Positions 8,724 through 17,371 of a stretch of 64,000 bases of DNA are shown piece after piece. The number at the start of each line of letters is the position of its first letter. Positions within the stretch are counted from its first letter, which is position 1. Location of the stretch: assembly GCA_035604595.1 (NCBI GenBank), contig DATNIE010000026.1, forward strand, positions 1-64,000, given 5' to 3'. A program made the translations under genes and the position numbers. This DNA is from CAIKZZ01 sp035604595. GTDB taxonomy: Bacteria; Pseudomonadota; Gammaproteobacteria; Steroidobacterales; Steroidobacteraceae. Under the pieces are notes generated by a model. It saw only the letters and a program-made list of their open reading frames with translations. It searched no databases and had not been told where the DNA came from.

Positions 8724-10136
8724 CTAATAGCGGTACTGCTCGGGCTTGTAAGGTCCCCCGACCGGCACGCCGATGTAGGCGGCCTGCTCCGCCGACAGCT
8801 GCGTCAGCTCGGCGCCGATCTTGCGCAGGTGCAGCCGCGCGACATGCTCGTCGAGCTGCTTGGGCAGTGTATAGACCGCATTGCGGTACTTGCTGCCCCC
8901 GGTCCAGAGCTCGATCTGCGCCAGCGTTTGGTTCGAGAACGAGTTCGACATCACGAACGACGGATGGCCCGTCCCGCAGCCGAGGTTCACAAGCCGGCCC
9001 TTGGCGAGCACGATGATGCGTTTGCCGTCCGGGAATATCACGTGGTCGACCTGCGGTTTGATCTCCTCCCAGCGGTAGCGGCCGAGGCTCGCGATGTCGA
9101 TCTCGGAGTCGAAGTGGCCGATGTTGCAGACGATCGCGTTGTGCTTCATTCGCTGCATGTGCCCGTGGCCGATCACCCGCAGGTTTCCGGTTGCCGTCAC
9201 GAAGATGTCGGCCTTGTCGGCGGCAGAGTCCATCGTCACGACCCGGTAGCCGTCCATCGCCGCCTGCAGCGCGCAGATCGGGTCGATCTCGGTGACCCAG
9301 ACCTGGGCCGACAGCGCCTTCAAGGCCTCGGCGCAGCCCTTGCCGACGTCGCCGTAGCCGGCGACGACCGCGACCTTGCCGGCGATCATCACGTCGGTCG
9401 CGCGCTTGATCGCATCGACCAGCGACTCGCGGCAGCCGTACAGATTGTCGAACTTCGACTTCGTCACCGAGTCATTGACATTGATCGCCGGGAACAGCAA
9501 CCGGCCCTCTTTCTGCATCTGGTACAGGCGATGCACGCCGGTGGTCGTCTCCTCGGTTACGCCGCGGATGTTCTTGGCGATGGCTGCGTAGAACCCGGGC
9601 TTCGAGTTGAGGCGCTGGGCGATCGCACCGTACAGCGCCTGCTCCTCCTCGCTGCGCGGATTGGCGATGGCGGTCTGCTGCGACTCGGCCCGCAGCCCGA
9701 GGTGCACCAGCAGCGTCGCGTCCCCGCCGTCGTCCAGGATCATGTTCGGCGTGCCGCCGTCTTCCCACTCGAAGATCCGGTGGGTGAACTCCCAGTAGTC
9801 CTCGAGCGACTCGCCCTTGTAGGCGAACACCGGCGTGCCGGTCTCGACGATCGCGGCGGCGGCGTGATCCTGGGTCGAGTAGATATTGCACGAGGCCCAG
9901 CGAATGTCCGCACCGAGCGCCTTCAGCGTCTCGATCAGCACCGCGGTCTGGATCGTCATGTGCAACGAGCCTGCGATGCGCGCGCCCTTGAGCGGCTGGC
10001 GTCCGGCGTATTCCTCGCGCAGGGCCATCAGGCCCGGCATCTCGGTCTCGGCGATCGCGATTTCCTTGCGGCCCCAGTCGGCGAGCGCGAGGTCGGCGAC
10101 GTGGAAATCGTTGTTCAGTTTGGCTGCGGCACTCAT
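8724..10136 (-). CDS. ahcY: Adenosylhomocysteinase (SAH hydrolase)
   Basis: A 470-residue cytosolic enzyme that splits S-adenosylhomocysteine into adenosine and homocysteine, relieving inhibition of methyltransferases. Visible signatures are GSLHMTIQTAVLIETL, the NAD-binding GYGDVGKGCAEALKAL, the NIGHFDSEIDIASL segment and the C-terminal PYKPEQYRY with the conserved Lys-Tyr region. The length fits the longer proteobacterial form with an extra insertion. AAGGAGAG lies before the ATG. It follows metK on the same strand; an SAH riboswitch fills the gap, so expression is expected to rise with SAH. Confidence 0.97.
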   Translation of the reverse strand: MSAAAKLNNDFHVADLALADWGRKEIAIAETEMPGLMALREEYAGRQPLKGARIAGSLHMTIQTAVLIETLKALGADIRWASCNIYSTQDHAAAAIVETGTPVFAYKGESLEDYWEFTHRIFEWEDGGTPNMILDDGGDATLLVHLGLRAESQQTAIANPRSEEEQALYGAIAQRLNSKPGFYAAIAKNIRGVTEETTTGVHRLYQMQKEGRLLFPAINVNDSVTKSKFDNLYGCRESLVDAIKRATDVMIAGKVAVVAGYGDVGKGCAEALKALSAQVWVTEIDPICALQAAMDGYRVVTMDSAADKADIFVTATGNLRVIGHGHMQRMKHNAIVCNIGHFDSEIDIASLGRYRWEEIKPQVDHVIFPDGKRIIVLAKGRLVNLGCGTGHPSFVMSNSFSNQTLAQIELWTGGSKYRNAVYTLPKQLDEHVARLHLRKIGAELTQLSAEQAAYIGVPVGGPYKPEQYRY

Positions 10137-10139
10137 TCG

Positions 10140-10162
10140 ATCTCTCCTTGCGTTCAAGAGAT
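10140..10162 (-). promoter_or_regulatory. Hairpin over the ahcY Shine-Dalgarno sequence
   Basis: Read on the minus strand, ATCTCTT can pair with GAGAGAT across a nine-base loop, burying the GGAGAG of the ahcY ribosome binding site. It lies just 3' of the SAH aptamer and is a candidate expression platform. Pairing seen by eye only. Confidence 0.45.
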
Positions 10163-10165
10163 GGA

Positions 10166-10252
10166 ATGGGCGCCGTTGTCGGATCGACCGTCTCTGCGAG
10201 CCTGACGGACCGCCGGGCAGGGCCCCCGGTCCGCTGCAGCGCCCCTCGGAGG
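10166..10252 (-). promoter_or_regulatory. SAH riboswitch upstream of ahcY
   Basis: On the minus strand the conserved SAH-aptamer strings occur in the expected order: CCGAGGGGCGCTGCAGCG, then a GC-rich variable hairpin closed by GGACCG/CGGTCC, then TCAGGCTCG, and finally AACGGCGCCC. GGGCGC of the first string can pair with GCGCCC of the last, making the pseudoknot. Known SAH riboswitches of beta- and gammaproteobacteria sit before ahcY and turn expression on when SAH accumulates. Here the aptamer lies between metK and ahcY, so it would tune ahcY separately from metK. Confidence 0.93.
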
Positions 10253-10270
10253 GACGGTTCGGTCGGTTCT

Positions 10271-11431
10271 TTACCCGGCGTCGGCCTTCAGGGCGCGGGC
10301 CTTGTCGGTCCGCTCCCAGGTGAATTCGCTCTCGGTCCGGCCGAAATGGCCATAGGCGGCGGTGGCCTCGTAGATCGGGCGGGCGAGGTCGAGCGCGCGC
10401 CTTATCCCGTACGGAGTGAGGTCGAAGTGCCGGCGGATGAGCTTGGTGAGCTTCTCGCGCGACAGCCTGCTCGTGCCGAAGGTCTCGACCATGACCGAGG
10501 TCGGCTCGGCGACGCCGATCGCGTAGGACACCTGGACCTCGCAACGCTCGGCGAGCCCGGCCGCAACGACGTTCTTGGCGACCCAGCGGGCGGCGTATGC
10601 TGCCGACCGGTCGACCTTCGAGGGGTCCTTGCCGGAGAACGCGCCGCCACCGTGGCGCGCGAAGCCGCCGTAGGTGTCGACGATGATCTTGCGGCCGGTG
10701 AGCCCGCAGTCACCCACCGGGCCGCCGATGACGAACTTGCCGGTCGGGTTGATGTGGAACTTCGTGTGCTTGCTGATCCAGCGCTTCGGCAGCACCGGCA
10801 GGATGATCTCCTCCATCACGGCCTCGCGGAGTTTTCGCTGGCCAATGTCCGGCGAGTGCTGGGTCGAGAGCACCACGGCGTCGATGCCGACCGGGCGGTC
10901 GTGCTCGTAGCGGAAGGTGATCTGGCTCTTGGCGTCGGGCCTGAGCCACGGCAACCGGCCGCCGCGGCGGACGACGGCCTGGCGCTTCACCAGCCGGTGC
11001 GCGTAGGTGATCGGTGCCGGCATCAGCACGTCGGTCTCATTCGTTGCGTAGCCGAACATCAGGCCCTGGTCGCCCGCGCCCTGCTTGCGCGGGTCCTTGC
11101 GGTCGACGCCCTGCGCGATGTCCGAGGACTGCTTGCCGATGATGTTGATGACCGCGCAGCTTGCGCCGTCAAAGCCCATGTCCGAGTGGTCGTAGCCGAT
11201 CCGCAGCACGGTCGCGCGAACCAGCGCTTCGAGGTCGACCCAGGCCGAGGTCGTGATCTCGCCCGCGACGATCACGCAACCGGTCTTGACCATCGTCTCG
11301 CAGGCAACACGCGCCTTGCGGTCCTGCGCGAGGATCGCGTCGAGCACCGCATCGGAGATCTGATCGGCGATCTTGTCCGGGTGGCCTTCCGACACGGACT
11401 CGGACGTGAAAAGGTAACTGTTAGCAGCCAT
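10271..11431 (-). CDS. metK: S-adenosylmethionine synthetase
   Basis: A 386-residue enzyme that makes SAM from methionine and ATP in the cytoplasm. The start ANSYLFTSESVSEGHPDK carries the ATP-binding His. GAGDQGLMFGYATNET is the central signature and GGGAFSGKDPSKVDRSAAY the P-loop-like segment. The ATG at 11431 fits the family N-terminus; the longer frame upstream has no support. A TATACT box on the minus strand at 11480-11485 is a plausible -10. It is divergent from tkt and followed by the SAH riboswitch and ahcY, putting synthesis and by-product clearance of the methyl cycle side by side. Confidence 0.96.
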   Translation of the reverse strand: MAANSYLFTSESVSEGHPDKIADQISDAVLDAILAQDRKARVACETMVKTGCVIVAGEITTSAWVDLEALVRATVLRIGYDHSDMGFDGASCAVINIIGKQSSDIAQGVDRKDPRKQGAGDQGLMFGYATNETDVLMPAPITYAHRLVKRQAVVRRGGRLPWLRPDAKSQITFRYEHDRPVGIDAVVLSTQHSPDIGQRKLREAVMEEIILPVLPKRWISKHTKFHINPTGKFVIGGPVGDCGLTGRKIIVDTYGGFARHGGGAFSGKDPSKVDRSAAYAARWVAKNVVAAGLAERCEVQVSYAIGVAEPTSVMVETFGTSRLSREKLTKLIRRHFDLTPYGIRRALDLARPIYEATAAYGHFGRTESEFTWERTDKARALKADAG

Positions 11432-11502
11432 CAGAAGACTGTCGCGCCTCGCGGGCGCCTCCTGGTGTTGAGCCGCGAAAGTATACAGGCCCGACTGGGC
11501 CG

Positions 11503-11531
11503 TTGCCCCTTCCGGACGGGTATTGGACAAT
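11503..11531 (+). promoter_or_regulatory. Probable sigma70 promoter of the tkt-gap-pgk-pyk genes
   Basis: TTGCCC at 11503-11508 and GACAAT at 11526-11531 are separated by 17 bases, about 35 bases before the tkt start. Judged by eye. Confidence 0.5.
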
Positions 11532-11565
11532 GCCGCGCCCCGCTCACCCCGCCAGGGAAGTCCCC

Positions 11566-13563
11566 ATGCTCAACCGCCGGCCGCTTGCCAATGCCATCCG
11601 CGCCCTGAGCATGGATGCGGTCCAGCAGGCGAACTCGGGGCACCCCGGCATGCCGATGGGAATGGCCGACATCGCCGAGGTGCTGTGGCGGGACTTCCTC
11701 AAGCACAACCCGGGCAACCCGCGCTGGTTCGACCGCGACCGCTTCGTGCTGTCGAACGGACACGGCTCGATGCTGCTCTACTCGGTGCTGCACCTGACCG
11801 GCTATCCGCTGTCGATCGACGAGCTCAGGCGCTTCCGGCAGCTTGGGTCGCACACGCCCGGGCACCCCGAGCGGGAGGCGAAGCTCGGAATAGAGACGAC
11901 CACCGGTCCCCTCGGCCAGGGGCTGGCGAATGCGGTCGGCATGGCGCTCGCGGAGAAACATCTGGCGGCGAGATTCAACCGGCCGGGACTCACGCTCATC
12001 GATCATCACACCTATGTGTTCCTCGGCGACGGCTGCATGATGGAGGGCATCTCGCACGAGGCCGCCTCGCTCGCCGGCACACTCGGCCTCGGCAAGCTGA
12101 TCTGCTTTTACGATGACAACGGCATTTCAATCGACGGCCACGTGCAGGGCTGGTTCACCGACGACACGCCCAAGCGCTTCGAGGCCTATGGCTGGCAGGC
12201 GATCCGCGGCGTCGACGGCCACGATGCCGAGGCGGTCACCCGGGCCGTGCGCAAGGCACGTCGCGAGACCGGGAAGCCCTCGCTGATCTGCTGCAAGACC
12301 ATCATCGGCTGGGGCGCGCCGACCAAGCAGGGAACCGAGGCCGCGCACGGCGCGGCGCTCGGGGTCGAGGAGGTCGCCGCGGCGCGCAAGGTGCTCGACT
12401 GGCCGTACCCGCCGTTCGAGATCCCCGCCGAGATCAGCCGCGCCTGGGACGCGCGCGCCAAGGGCAAGCGGCTCGAGAACAAGTGGCTGCGCCTGCTAAC
12501 GCAGTACCGCAGCTCCTATCCGGCGGAGGCGGCCGAGTTCGAGCGCCAGATCAAGGGCCGGCTGCCGGCGGACTGGGCGACGCTCGTCCACGCAACGCTC
12601 ACCGAGGTGCAGCAGAACGGCACGGCCGTCGCGACCCGCCAGTCCTCGCAGGCGGCACTCAATGTGTTTGGCCCGCGGCTGCCGGAGCTGATCGGCGGCT
12701 CCGCCGACCTGACCGGTTCCAACAACACCTGGCGCAAGGACTCCAAGAACATCACCCGCGCCGACGCAACCGGCAACTACCTCCATTACGGGGTCCGCGA
12801 GTTCGCCATGTCGGCGATGCTCAACGGTCTTGCCGTGCACGGTGGCCTAGTTCCGTACGGCGGCACGTTTCTGGTGTTCTCCGATTACGCGCGCAATGCG
12901 GTACGGCTGGCGTGCCTGATGCGCGCGCCGTCGATCTTCGTGTATTCGCACGACTCGATCGGCCTCGGCGAGGACGGTCCGACGCACCAGCCGATCGAGC
13001 AGCTCGCCTCGCTCCGGCTCATTCCGAACATGACGCTGTGGCGCCCGTGCGATGCGGTCGAGGCGCACGCCGCGTGGGCGGACGCCATCGAGCGCCGCTC
13101 CGGACCCACGGCGCTCGTGCTGACCCGCCAGACGGTTCCGCACCAGCCGCGTACGCCCGAGCAGCTCGCGAACGTGCGCCGCGGCGGCTACGTGCTCGTC
13201 GAGCCTGCCGGCGCGCCCGAGCTGGTGCTGATCGCCACGGGTTCTGAGGTCGCGCTCGCGGTCGAGGCAGCCAAGACGCTCGGCAGCAGCGGTCGACGCG
13301 TCCGTGTCGTGTCGATGCCCTCGACCGAGCTGTTCGATGCGCAACCAGTCGACTACCGGGCGGGTGTGCTGCCGCTCGGGGTCCCGCGGGTGGCGATCGA
13401 GGCGGGCGTGCGCGAGTACTGGTGCCGGTACGTGGCGCGTCGCGAGCACGTCGTCGGCATCGACAGCTTCGGCGCCTCGGCGCCGGCCAAGGACCTGTTC
13501 AGGCATTTCGGATTCACGGCAGGGCATGTCGTCCGCGCGGCCGAAGCCGCGCTCGGCGACTGA
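11566..13563 (+). CDS. tkt: Transketolase
   Basis: A 665-residue ThDP enzyme of the pentose phosphate pathway, moving two-carbon units between sugar phosphates. The ThDP motif appears as GDGCMMEGISHEAASLAG, then ICFYDDNGISIDG. The pyrimidine-binding region has REFAMSAMLNGLAVHGG and the phosphate-binding HDSIGLGEDGPTHQP. The ATG at 11566 has AGGGAAG upstream and gives the usual length. It is first in a row with gap (37 bases), pgk and pyk, linking pentose phosphate and lower glycolysis; fba is not in this row. Confidence 0.97.
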   Translation: MLNRRPLANAIRALSMDAVQQANSGHPGMPMGMADIAEVLWRDFLKHNPGNPRWFDRDRFVLSNGHGSMLLYSVLHLTGYPLSIDELRRFRQLGSHTPGHPEREAKLGIETTTGPLGQGLANAVGMALAEKHLAARFNRPGLTLIDHHTYVFLGDGCMMEGISHEAASLAGTLGLGKLICFYDDNGISIDGHVQGWFTDDTPKRFEAYGWQAIRGVDGHDAEAVTRAVRKARRETGKPSLICCKTIIGWGAPTKQGTEAAHGAALGVEEVAAARKVLDWPYPPFEIPAEISRAWDARAKGKRLENKWLRLLTQYRSSYPAEAAEFERQIKGRLPADWATLVHATLTEVQQNGTAVATRQSSQAALNVFGPRLPELIGGSADLTGSNNTWRKDSKNITRADATGNYLHYGVREFAMSAMLNGLAVHGGLVPYGGTFLVFSDYARNAVRLACLMRAPSIFVYSHDSIGLGEDGPTHQPIEQLASLRLIPNMTLWRPCDAVEAHAAWADAIERRSGPTALVLTRQTVPHQPRTPEQLANVRRGGYVLVEPAGAPELVLIATGSEVALAVEAAKTLGSSGRRVRVVSMPSTELFDAQPVDYRAGVLPLGVPRVAIEAGVREYWCRYVARREHVVGIDSFGASAPAKDLFRHFGFTAGHVVRAAEAALGD

Positions 13564-13600
13564 TCGCCCGTTCCAGGCGCAAGCCAGAGAGGACTTCACG

Positions 13601-14614
13601 ATGGCCATCAAGGTGGGAATCAACGGCTACGGCCGCATCGGTCGCAACACGCTGCGCGCTCTGTACGAGAGCAAGCGAACCGGCGAGATCCAGATCGTCG
13701 CGGTCAACGACCTCGGCGATGCGAACACCAACGCGCACCTGACGCGCTTCGACACCGCCCACGGCCGTTTCCCGGGCGAGGTCAAGGTCGATGGCGATGC
13801 GATGGTCGTCAACGGCGACCGCATCCGGGTGCTCGCCGAGCGCGATCCGGCCAAGCTCCCGTGGGGCCAGCTAGGAGTCGATTTCGTGCTCGAGTGCACA
13901 GGGCTGTTCGCCAACAAGGAGAAGGCGGCGAAGCACCTCGCGGGCGGCGCGACGAAGGTCGTGATCTCGGCGCCGGCGGAAGGCACGGTCGATGCCACGA
14001 TCGTCTACGGCGTCAACCACGGCACGCTCAGGAGCGCGATGACGGTGATCTCGAATGCCTCCTGCACGACCAACTGCCTGGCGCCGCTGGTGAAGCCGCT
14101 GCACGACTCGATCGGACTCGTCAGCGGTATCATGACCACGATCCACGCCTACACCAATGACCAGGTGCTGACCGACGTGTTCCACAAGGACCTGCGCCGG
14201 GCGCGATCAGCGACCATGTCCATGATCCCGACCAAGACCGGTGCCGCGGCGGCGGTCGGGCTCGTGCTGCCGGAGCTGAAGGGCAGGCTGGACGGCTTTG
14301 CGGTGCGCGTTCCGACGATCAACGTGTCGCTGGTCGATCTGACGTTCACGGCCAAGCGCGCTACCTCGGTCGAGGAGATCAACAGGATCCTGAAGGACGC
14401 CGCGCACGGCGCGCTGAAGGGCGTGCTCGCCTACAACGACCAGCCGCTGGTGTCGGTCGACTTCAACCACGACCCGGCCTCCTCGACCTACGATGCGACG
14501 CTGACCAAAGTCATCGACGGGACCCTCGTCAAGGTCTGCGCGTGGTACGACAACGAGTGGGGCTTCTCGAACCGGATGCTCGACACGACCCTCGCCTGGA
14601 GCCGAGCGAAATGA
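13601..14614 (+). CDS. gap: Glyceraldehyde-3-phosphate dehydrogenase
   Basis: A 337-residue NAD-dependent glycolytic enzyme. The N-terminal GINGYGRIGRNTLRAL is the NAD-binding motif. The catalytic loop SNASCTTNCLAP places the nucleophile at Cys155. The C-terminal WYDNEWGFSNRM is conserved. AGAGAGGA precedes the ATG. The stop TGA overlaps the pgk ATG, so the two products, which catalyse consecutive steps, are translationally coupled. The residue after the NAD fold suggests the glycolytic rather than NADP form, but I cannot confirm the cofactor. Confidence 0.97.
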   Translation: MAIKVGINGYGRIGRNTLRALYESKRTGEIQIVAVNDLGDANTNAHLTRFDTAHGRFPGEVKVDGDAMVVNGDRIRVLAERDPAKLPWGQLGVDFVLECTGLFANKEKAAKHLAGGATKVVISAPAEGTVDATIVYGVNHGTLRSAMTVISNASCTTNCLAPLVKPLHDSIGLVSGIMTTIHAYTNDQVLTDVFHKDLRRARSATMSMIPTKTGAAAAVGLVLPELKGRLDGFAVRVPTINVSLVDLTFTAKRATSVEEINRILKDAAHGALKGVLAYNDQPLVSVDFNHDPASSTYDATLTKVIDGTLVKVCAWYDNEWGFSNRMLDTTLAWSRAK

Positions 14615-15840
14615 TGGCGCCGTCCGGCCCCGGCGCGCCCGGCGGGGTCTCGACTCGGGTCGTGCGGCTGCAGGACGTGGCCCTTGCCGGAAAACGCGTG
14701 CTGATCCGCGAGGACCTCAACGTCCCGGTCAAGGACGGTGTGGTCACGAGCGATGCGCGGATCCGCGCCGCGTTGCCGACCATCCGCCTGGCGCTCGACG
14801 CCGGCGCGCGCGTGATGCTGATGTCGCACCTGGGGCGCCCGGAGGAAGGCAAGTTCACCGCCGAGTTCTCGCTGGCGCCCGTCGCCGCGCGGCTGTCGGA
14901 GCTGCTCGGCCGCAAGGTGCCGCTGCTCACCGACTGGCTCGCCGGCGTCACGGTGGCACCCGGCGAGGCGGTGCTTCTCGAGAACGTGCGCTTCAACAAG
15001 GGCGAGAAGAAGGATTCCGAAGAGCTCGCCCGCAAGCTGGCGGCGCTGTGCGATGTGTTCGTCATGGACGCGTTCGGTACCGCGCACCGCGCCGAGGCGA
15101 GCACGCACGGCGTAGCCAAGTTCGCGCCGGTGGCCTGTGCCGGCCCGCTGCTGGTCAACGAGCTCGTCGCGCTCGACACCGCGCTCGAGAGCCCCAAGCG
15201 GCCGCTGGTGGCGATCGTCGCGGGCTCCAAGGTATCGACAAAGCTCACGGTGCTCGAGGCGCTGCTCGCCAAGGTCGACCAGCTGATCGTCGGCGGCGGC
15301 ATCGCCAACACCTTTTTGCTCGCGCGCGGCGTGCCGATCGGCAAGAGCCTCGCGGAGCCCGACATGGTGGATATCGCGAACCGGCTGCTCGCGCAGTCGG
15401 CGGCCAAGGGAGTCGAAATTCCGCTGCCGACCGACGTGGTCGTCGCCAAGGAGCTGTCGCCGAAGGCCGAGGCGGACGTCAAGGCAGTCGGCGATGTGGG
15501 GCCGGACGAGATGATCCTCGACATCGGTCCCGACACCGCCGAACGGCTGGCGCGCATCGTCGACGAGGCCGGCACGATCGTCTGGAACGGCCCGGTGGGC
15601 GTGTTCGAGATCGACCAGTTCGGCGAAGGCACGCGCACGCTCGCAACAGCGATCGCGCGCTCCAAGGCGTTCTCGCTCGCGGGCGGCGGCGATACGCTCG
15701 CCGCGATCGAGAAGTACGGGGTCGAAGAGGGCATCTCCTATATCTCGACCGGCGGCGGCGCGTTTCTTGAGTTCGTCGAGGGCAAGGCTCTGCCGGCGGT
15801 CGTGATGCTCGAGGCCCGGGCGCGCGAGCGGCGGTCGTGA
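14611..15840 (+). CDS. pgk: Phosphoglycerate kinase
   Basis: A 409-residue glycolytic kinase passing the acyl phosphate of 1,3-bisphosphoglycerate to ADP. Substrate residues lie in RVLIREDLNVPVKDG and MLMSHLGRPEEGKF. The hinge and nucleotide region has VAGSKVSTKLTVLEAL and GGGIANTFLLARG. The C-terminal loops are FSLAGGGDTLAAIEKYG and YISTGGGAFLEFVEGK. The start is one of two in-frame ATGs at 14611 and 14614, the first overlapping the gap stop. It ends in a GTGA overlap with pyk, so gap-pgk-pyk is a tightly coupled unit. Confidence 0.97.
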   Translation: MMAPSGPGAPGGVSTRVVRLQDVALAGKRVLIREDLNVPVKDGVVTSDARIRAALPTIRLALDAGARVMLMSHLGRPEEGKFTAEFSLAPVAARLSELLGRKVPLLTDWLAGVTVAPGEAVLLENVRFNKGEKKDSEELARKLAALCDVFVMDAFGTAHRAEASTHGVAKFAPVACAGPLLVNELVALDTALESPKRPLVAIVAGSKVSTKLTVLEALLAKVDQLIVGGGIANTFLLARGVPIGKSLAEPDMVDIANRLLAQSAAKGVEIPLPTDVVVAKELSPKAEADVKAVGDVGPDEMILDIGPDTAERLARIVDEAGTIVWNGPVGVFEIDQFGEGTRTLATAIARSKAFSLAGGGDTLAAIEKYGVEEGISYISTGGGAFLEFVEGKALPAVVMLEARARERRS

Positions 15841-17285
15841 GCGTGCTGCGCACGCCGCGGCGCACCAAGATCGTCGCGACGCTGGGGCCGGCGACCGACG
15901 ATCCGCGCGTGCTCGCCGACCTGATCCGGGCGGGCGCCGACGTGCTGCGTCTGAATTTTTCGCACGGCCACTTCGAGCACCATGCGCAGCGCGTGGCCCT
16001 CGTGCGCGATACCGCGCTCAGCACCGGTCGCTACGTCAGCATCCTCGGCGACCTCAGCGGCCCGAAGATCCGGATCGAGCGCTTCGCCGCGGGCCTGGTC
16101 CAGCTCGTCGAGGGCGCCGCATTCACGCTCGATGTCTCGCTCGCGCCCGACGCCGGTACCGCTGAGGTCGTCGGCTGCGCCTACGCCGACCTGCCCAAGG
16201 ACGTGCACCAGGGGGATGCGCTGCTGCTGAACGACGGTCTGATCGTGCTGGAGGTGACGCGCGTCGATGGCCCGCGCGTCGTGACGCGCGTCGTGGTCGG
16301 CGGGGAGCTGTCGAACAACAAGGGGCTCAACCGGCGCGGTGGCGGCCTGTCGGCCGGCGCGCTGACAGCCAAGGACCGCGAGGACATCCGTATCGCGGCG
16401 CGGCTCGAGGTCGACTACCTCGCCGTCTCGTTCCCGAAGAGCGCAGATGACATGCTCGAGGCCCGCGAGCTGCTGCGCGAGGCCGGCGGCAACGGCCGGA
16501 CGGTGGCGAAGATCGAGCGCGCTGAAGCGATCCGCCACCTGGACGAGATCGTCGCGGCCAGCGATGCGGTCATGGTGGCGCGCGGTGACCTCGGCGTCGA
16601 AATGGGGTATGCGGAACTGACGGGACTGCAGAAACGGATCATTGCGGTCGCACGCCACCGCTTCCGAGTCGTGATCACGGCCACGCAGATGATGGAGTCG
16701 ATGATCCAGAACCCGGTGCCGACGCGCGCCGAGGTCTCCGACGTCGCCAACGCCGTGCTCGACGGCACCGATGCGGTGATGCTGTCGGCCGAGAGCGCGG
16801 TCGGCAAGTATCCGGTCAAGGCGGTCGAGGCGATGGCGCAGGTGATCCTCGGCGCCGAGAAGTACGAGCTCGAGCGCGGCGTGCGCACTCGCGAGCGCGT
16901 CGACTCGGTGTTCCGCGCCACCGACGAGGCGATCGCCATGGCGGTGATGTACACGGCCAACCACATGGACGTGAAGGCAATCGTGGCGCTGACCGAGTCG
17001 GGGTCGACGCCGCTGTGGATGTCGCGCATCCGCTCCGACATACCGATCTACGCATTCACCCGACAGGAAGCCACGCGGCGGCGGGTGACGCTGTACCGTG
17101 GCGTCTATCCCGTGTCATTCGACATCACCCATACCGATCCGGCAATCCTGCACCCATCGATCTTCCAGCTGCTGATCGAGCTCGGCCTGTGTGCGGTCGG
17201 GGATCTGATCATCGTGACCAAGGGCGAGCTGTCGGGCGTCTCGGGCGGCACCAATTCCATGAAGATCCTCGAGGTCCGCCCTTAA
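15837..17285 (+). CDS. pyk: Pyruvate kinase
   Basis: A 482-residue enzyme making pyruvate and ATP from phosphoenolpyruvate and ADP. Diagnostic segments are IVATLGPATDDP, GADVLRLNFSHGH, MVARGDLGVEMGY with the K+/Mg2+ site residues, and TATQMMESMIQNPVPTRAE. The C-terminal domain keeps TESGSTPLWMSRIRSD and GTNSMKILEVRP. The GTG start overlaps the pgk stop (GTGA). It is last of the tkt-gap-pgk-pyk row; 86 bases then separate it from the acylase gene, so read-through is possible. Confidence 0.97.
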   Translation: MSVLRTPRRTKIVATLGPATDDPRVLADLIRAGADVLRLNFSHGHFEHHAQRVALVRDTALSTGRYVSILGDLSGPKIRIERFAAGLVQLVEGAAFTLDVSLAPDAGTAEVVGCAYADLPKDVHQGDALLLNDGLIVLEVTRVDGPRVVTRVVVGGELSNNKGLNRRGGGLSAGALTAKDREDIRIAARLEVDYLAVSFPKSADDMLEARELLREAGGNGRTVAKIERAEAIRHLDEIVAASDAVMVARGDLGVEMGYAELTGLQKRIIAVARHRFRVVITATQMMESMIQNPVPTRAEVSDVANAVLDGTDAVMLSAESAVGKYPVKAVEAMAQVILGAEKYELERGVRTRERVDSVFRATDEAIAMAVMYTANHMDVKAIVALTESGSTPLWMSRIRSDIPIYAFTRQEATRRRVTLYRGVYPVSFDITHTDPAILHPSIFQLLIELGLCAVGDLIIVTKGELSGVSGGTNSMKILEVRP

Positions 17286-17371
17286 GGGACGCGGCGGCGC
17301 TTCGAGCTGGCGGCCGGTTGCCAGCGCCGGCGCCAGCGGCGAGGATGGTGGCAGTTCGCCAGGGCGGTTTC

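Noticed and set aside
8721..10205. 494-codon open frame antisense to ahcY
   Set aside because: Same reason: no recognisable domain, and the opposite strand encodes a full SAH hydrolase.
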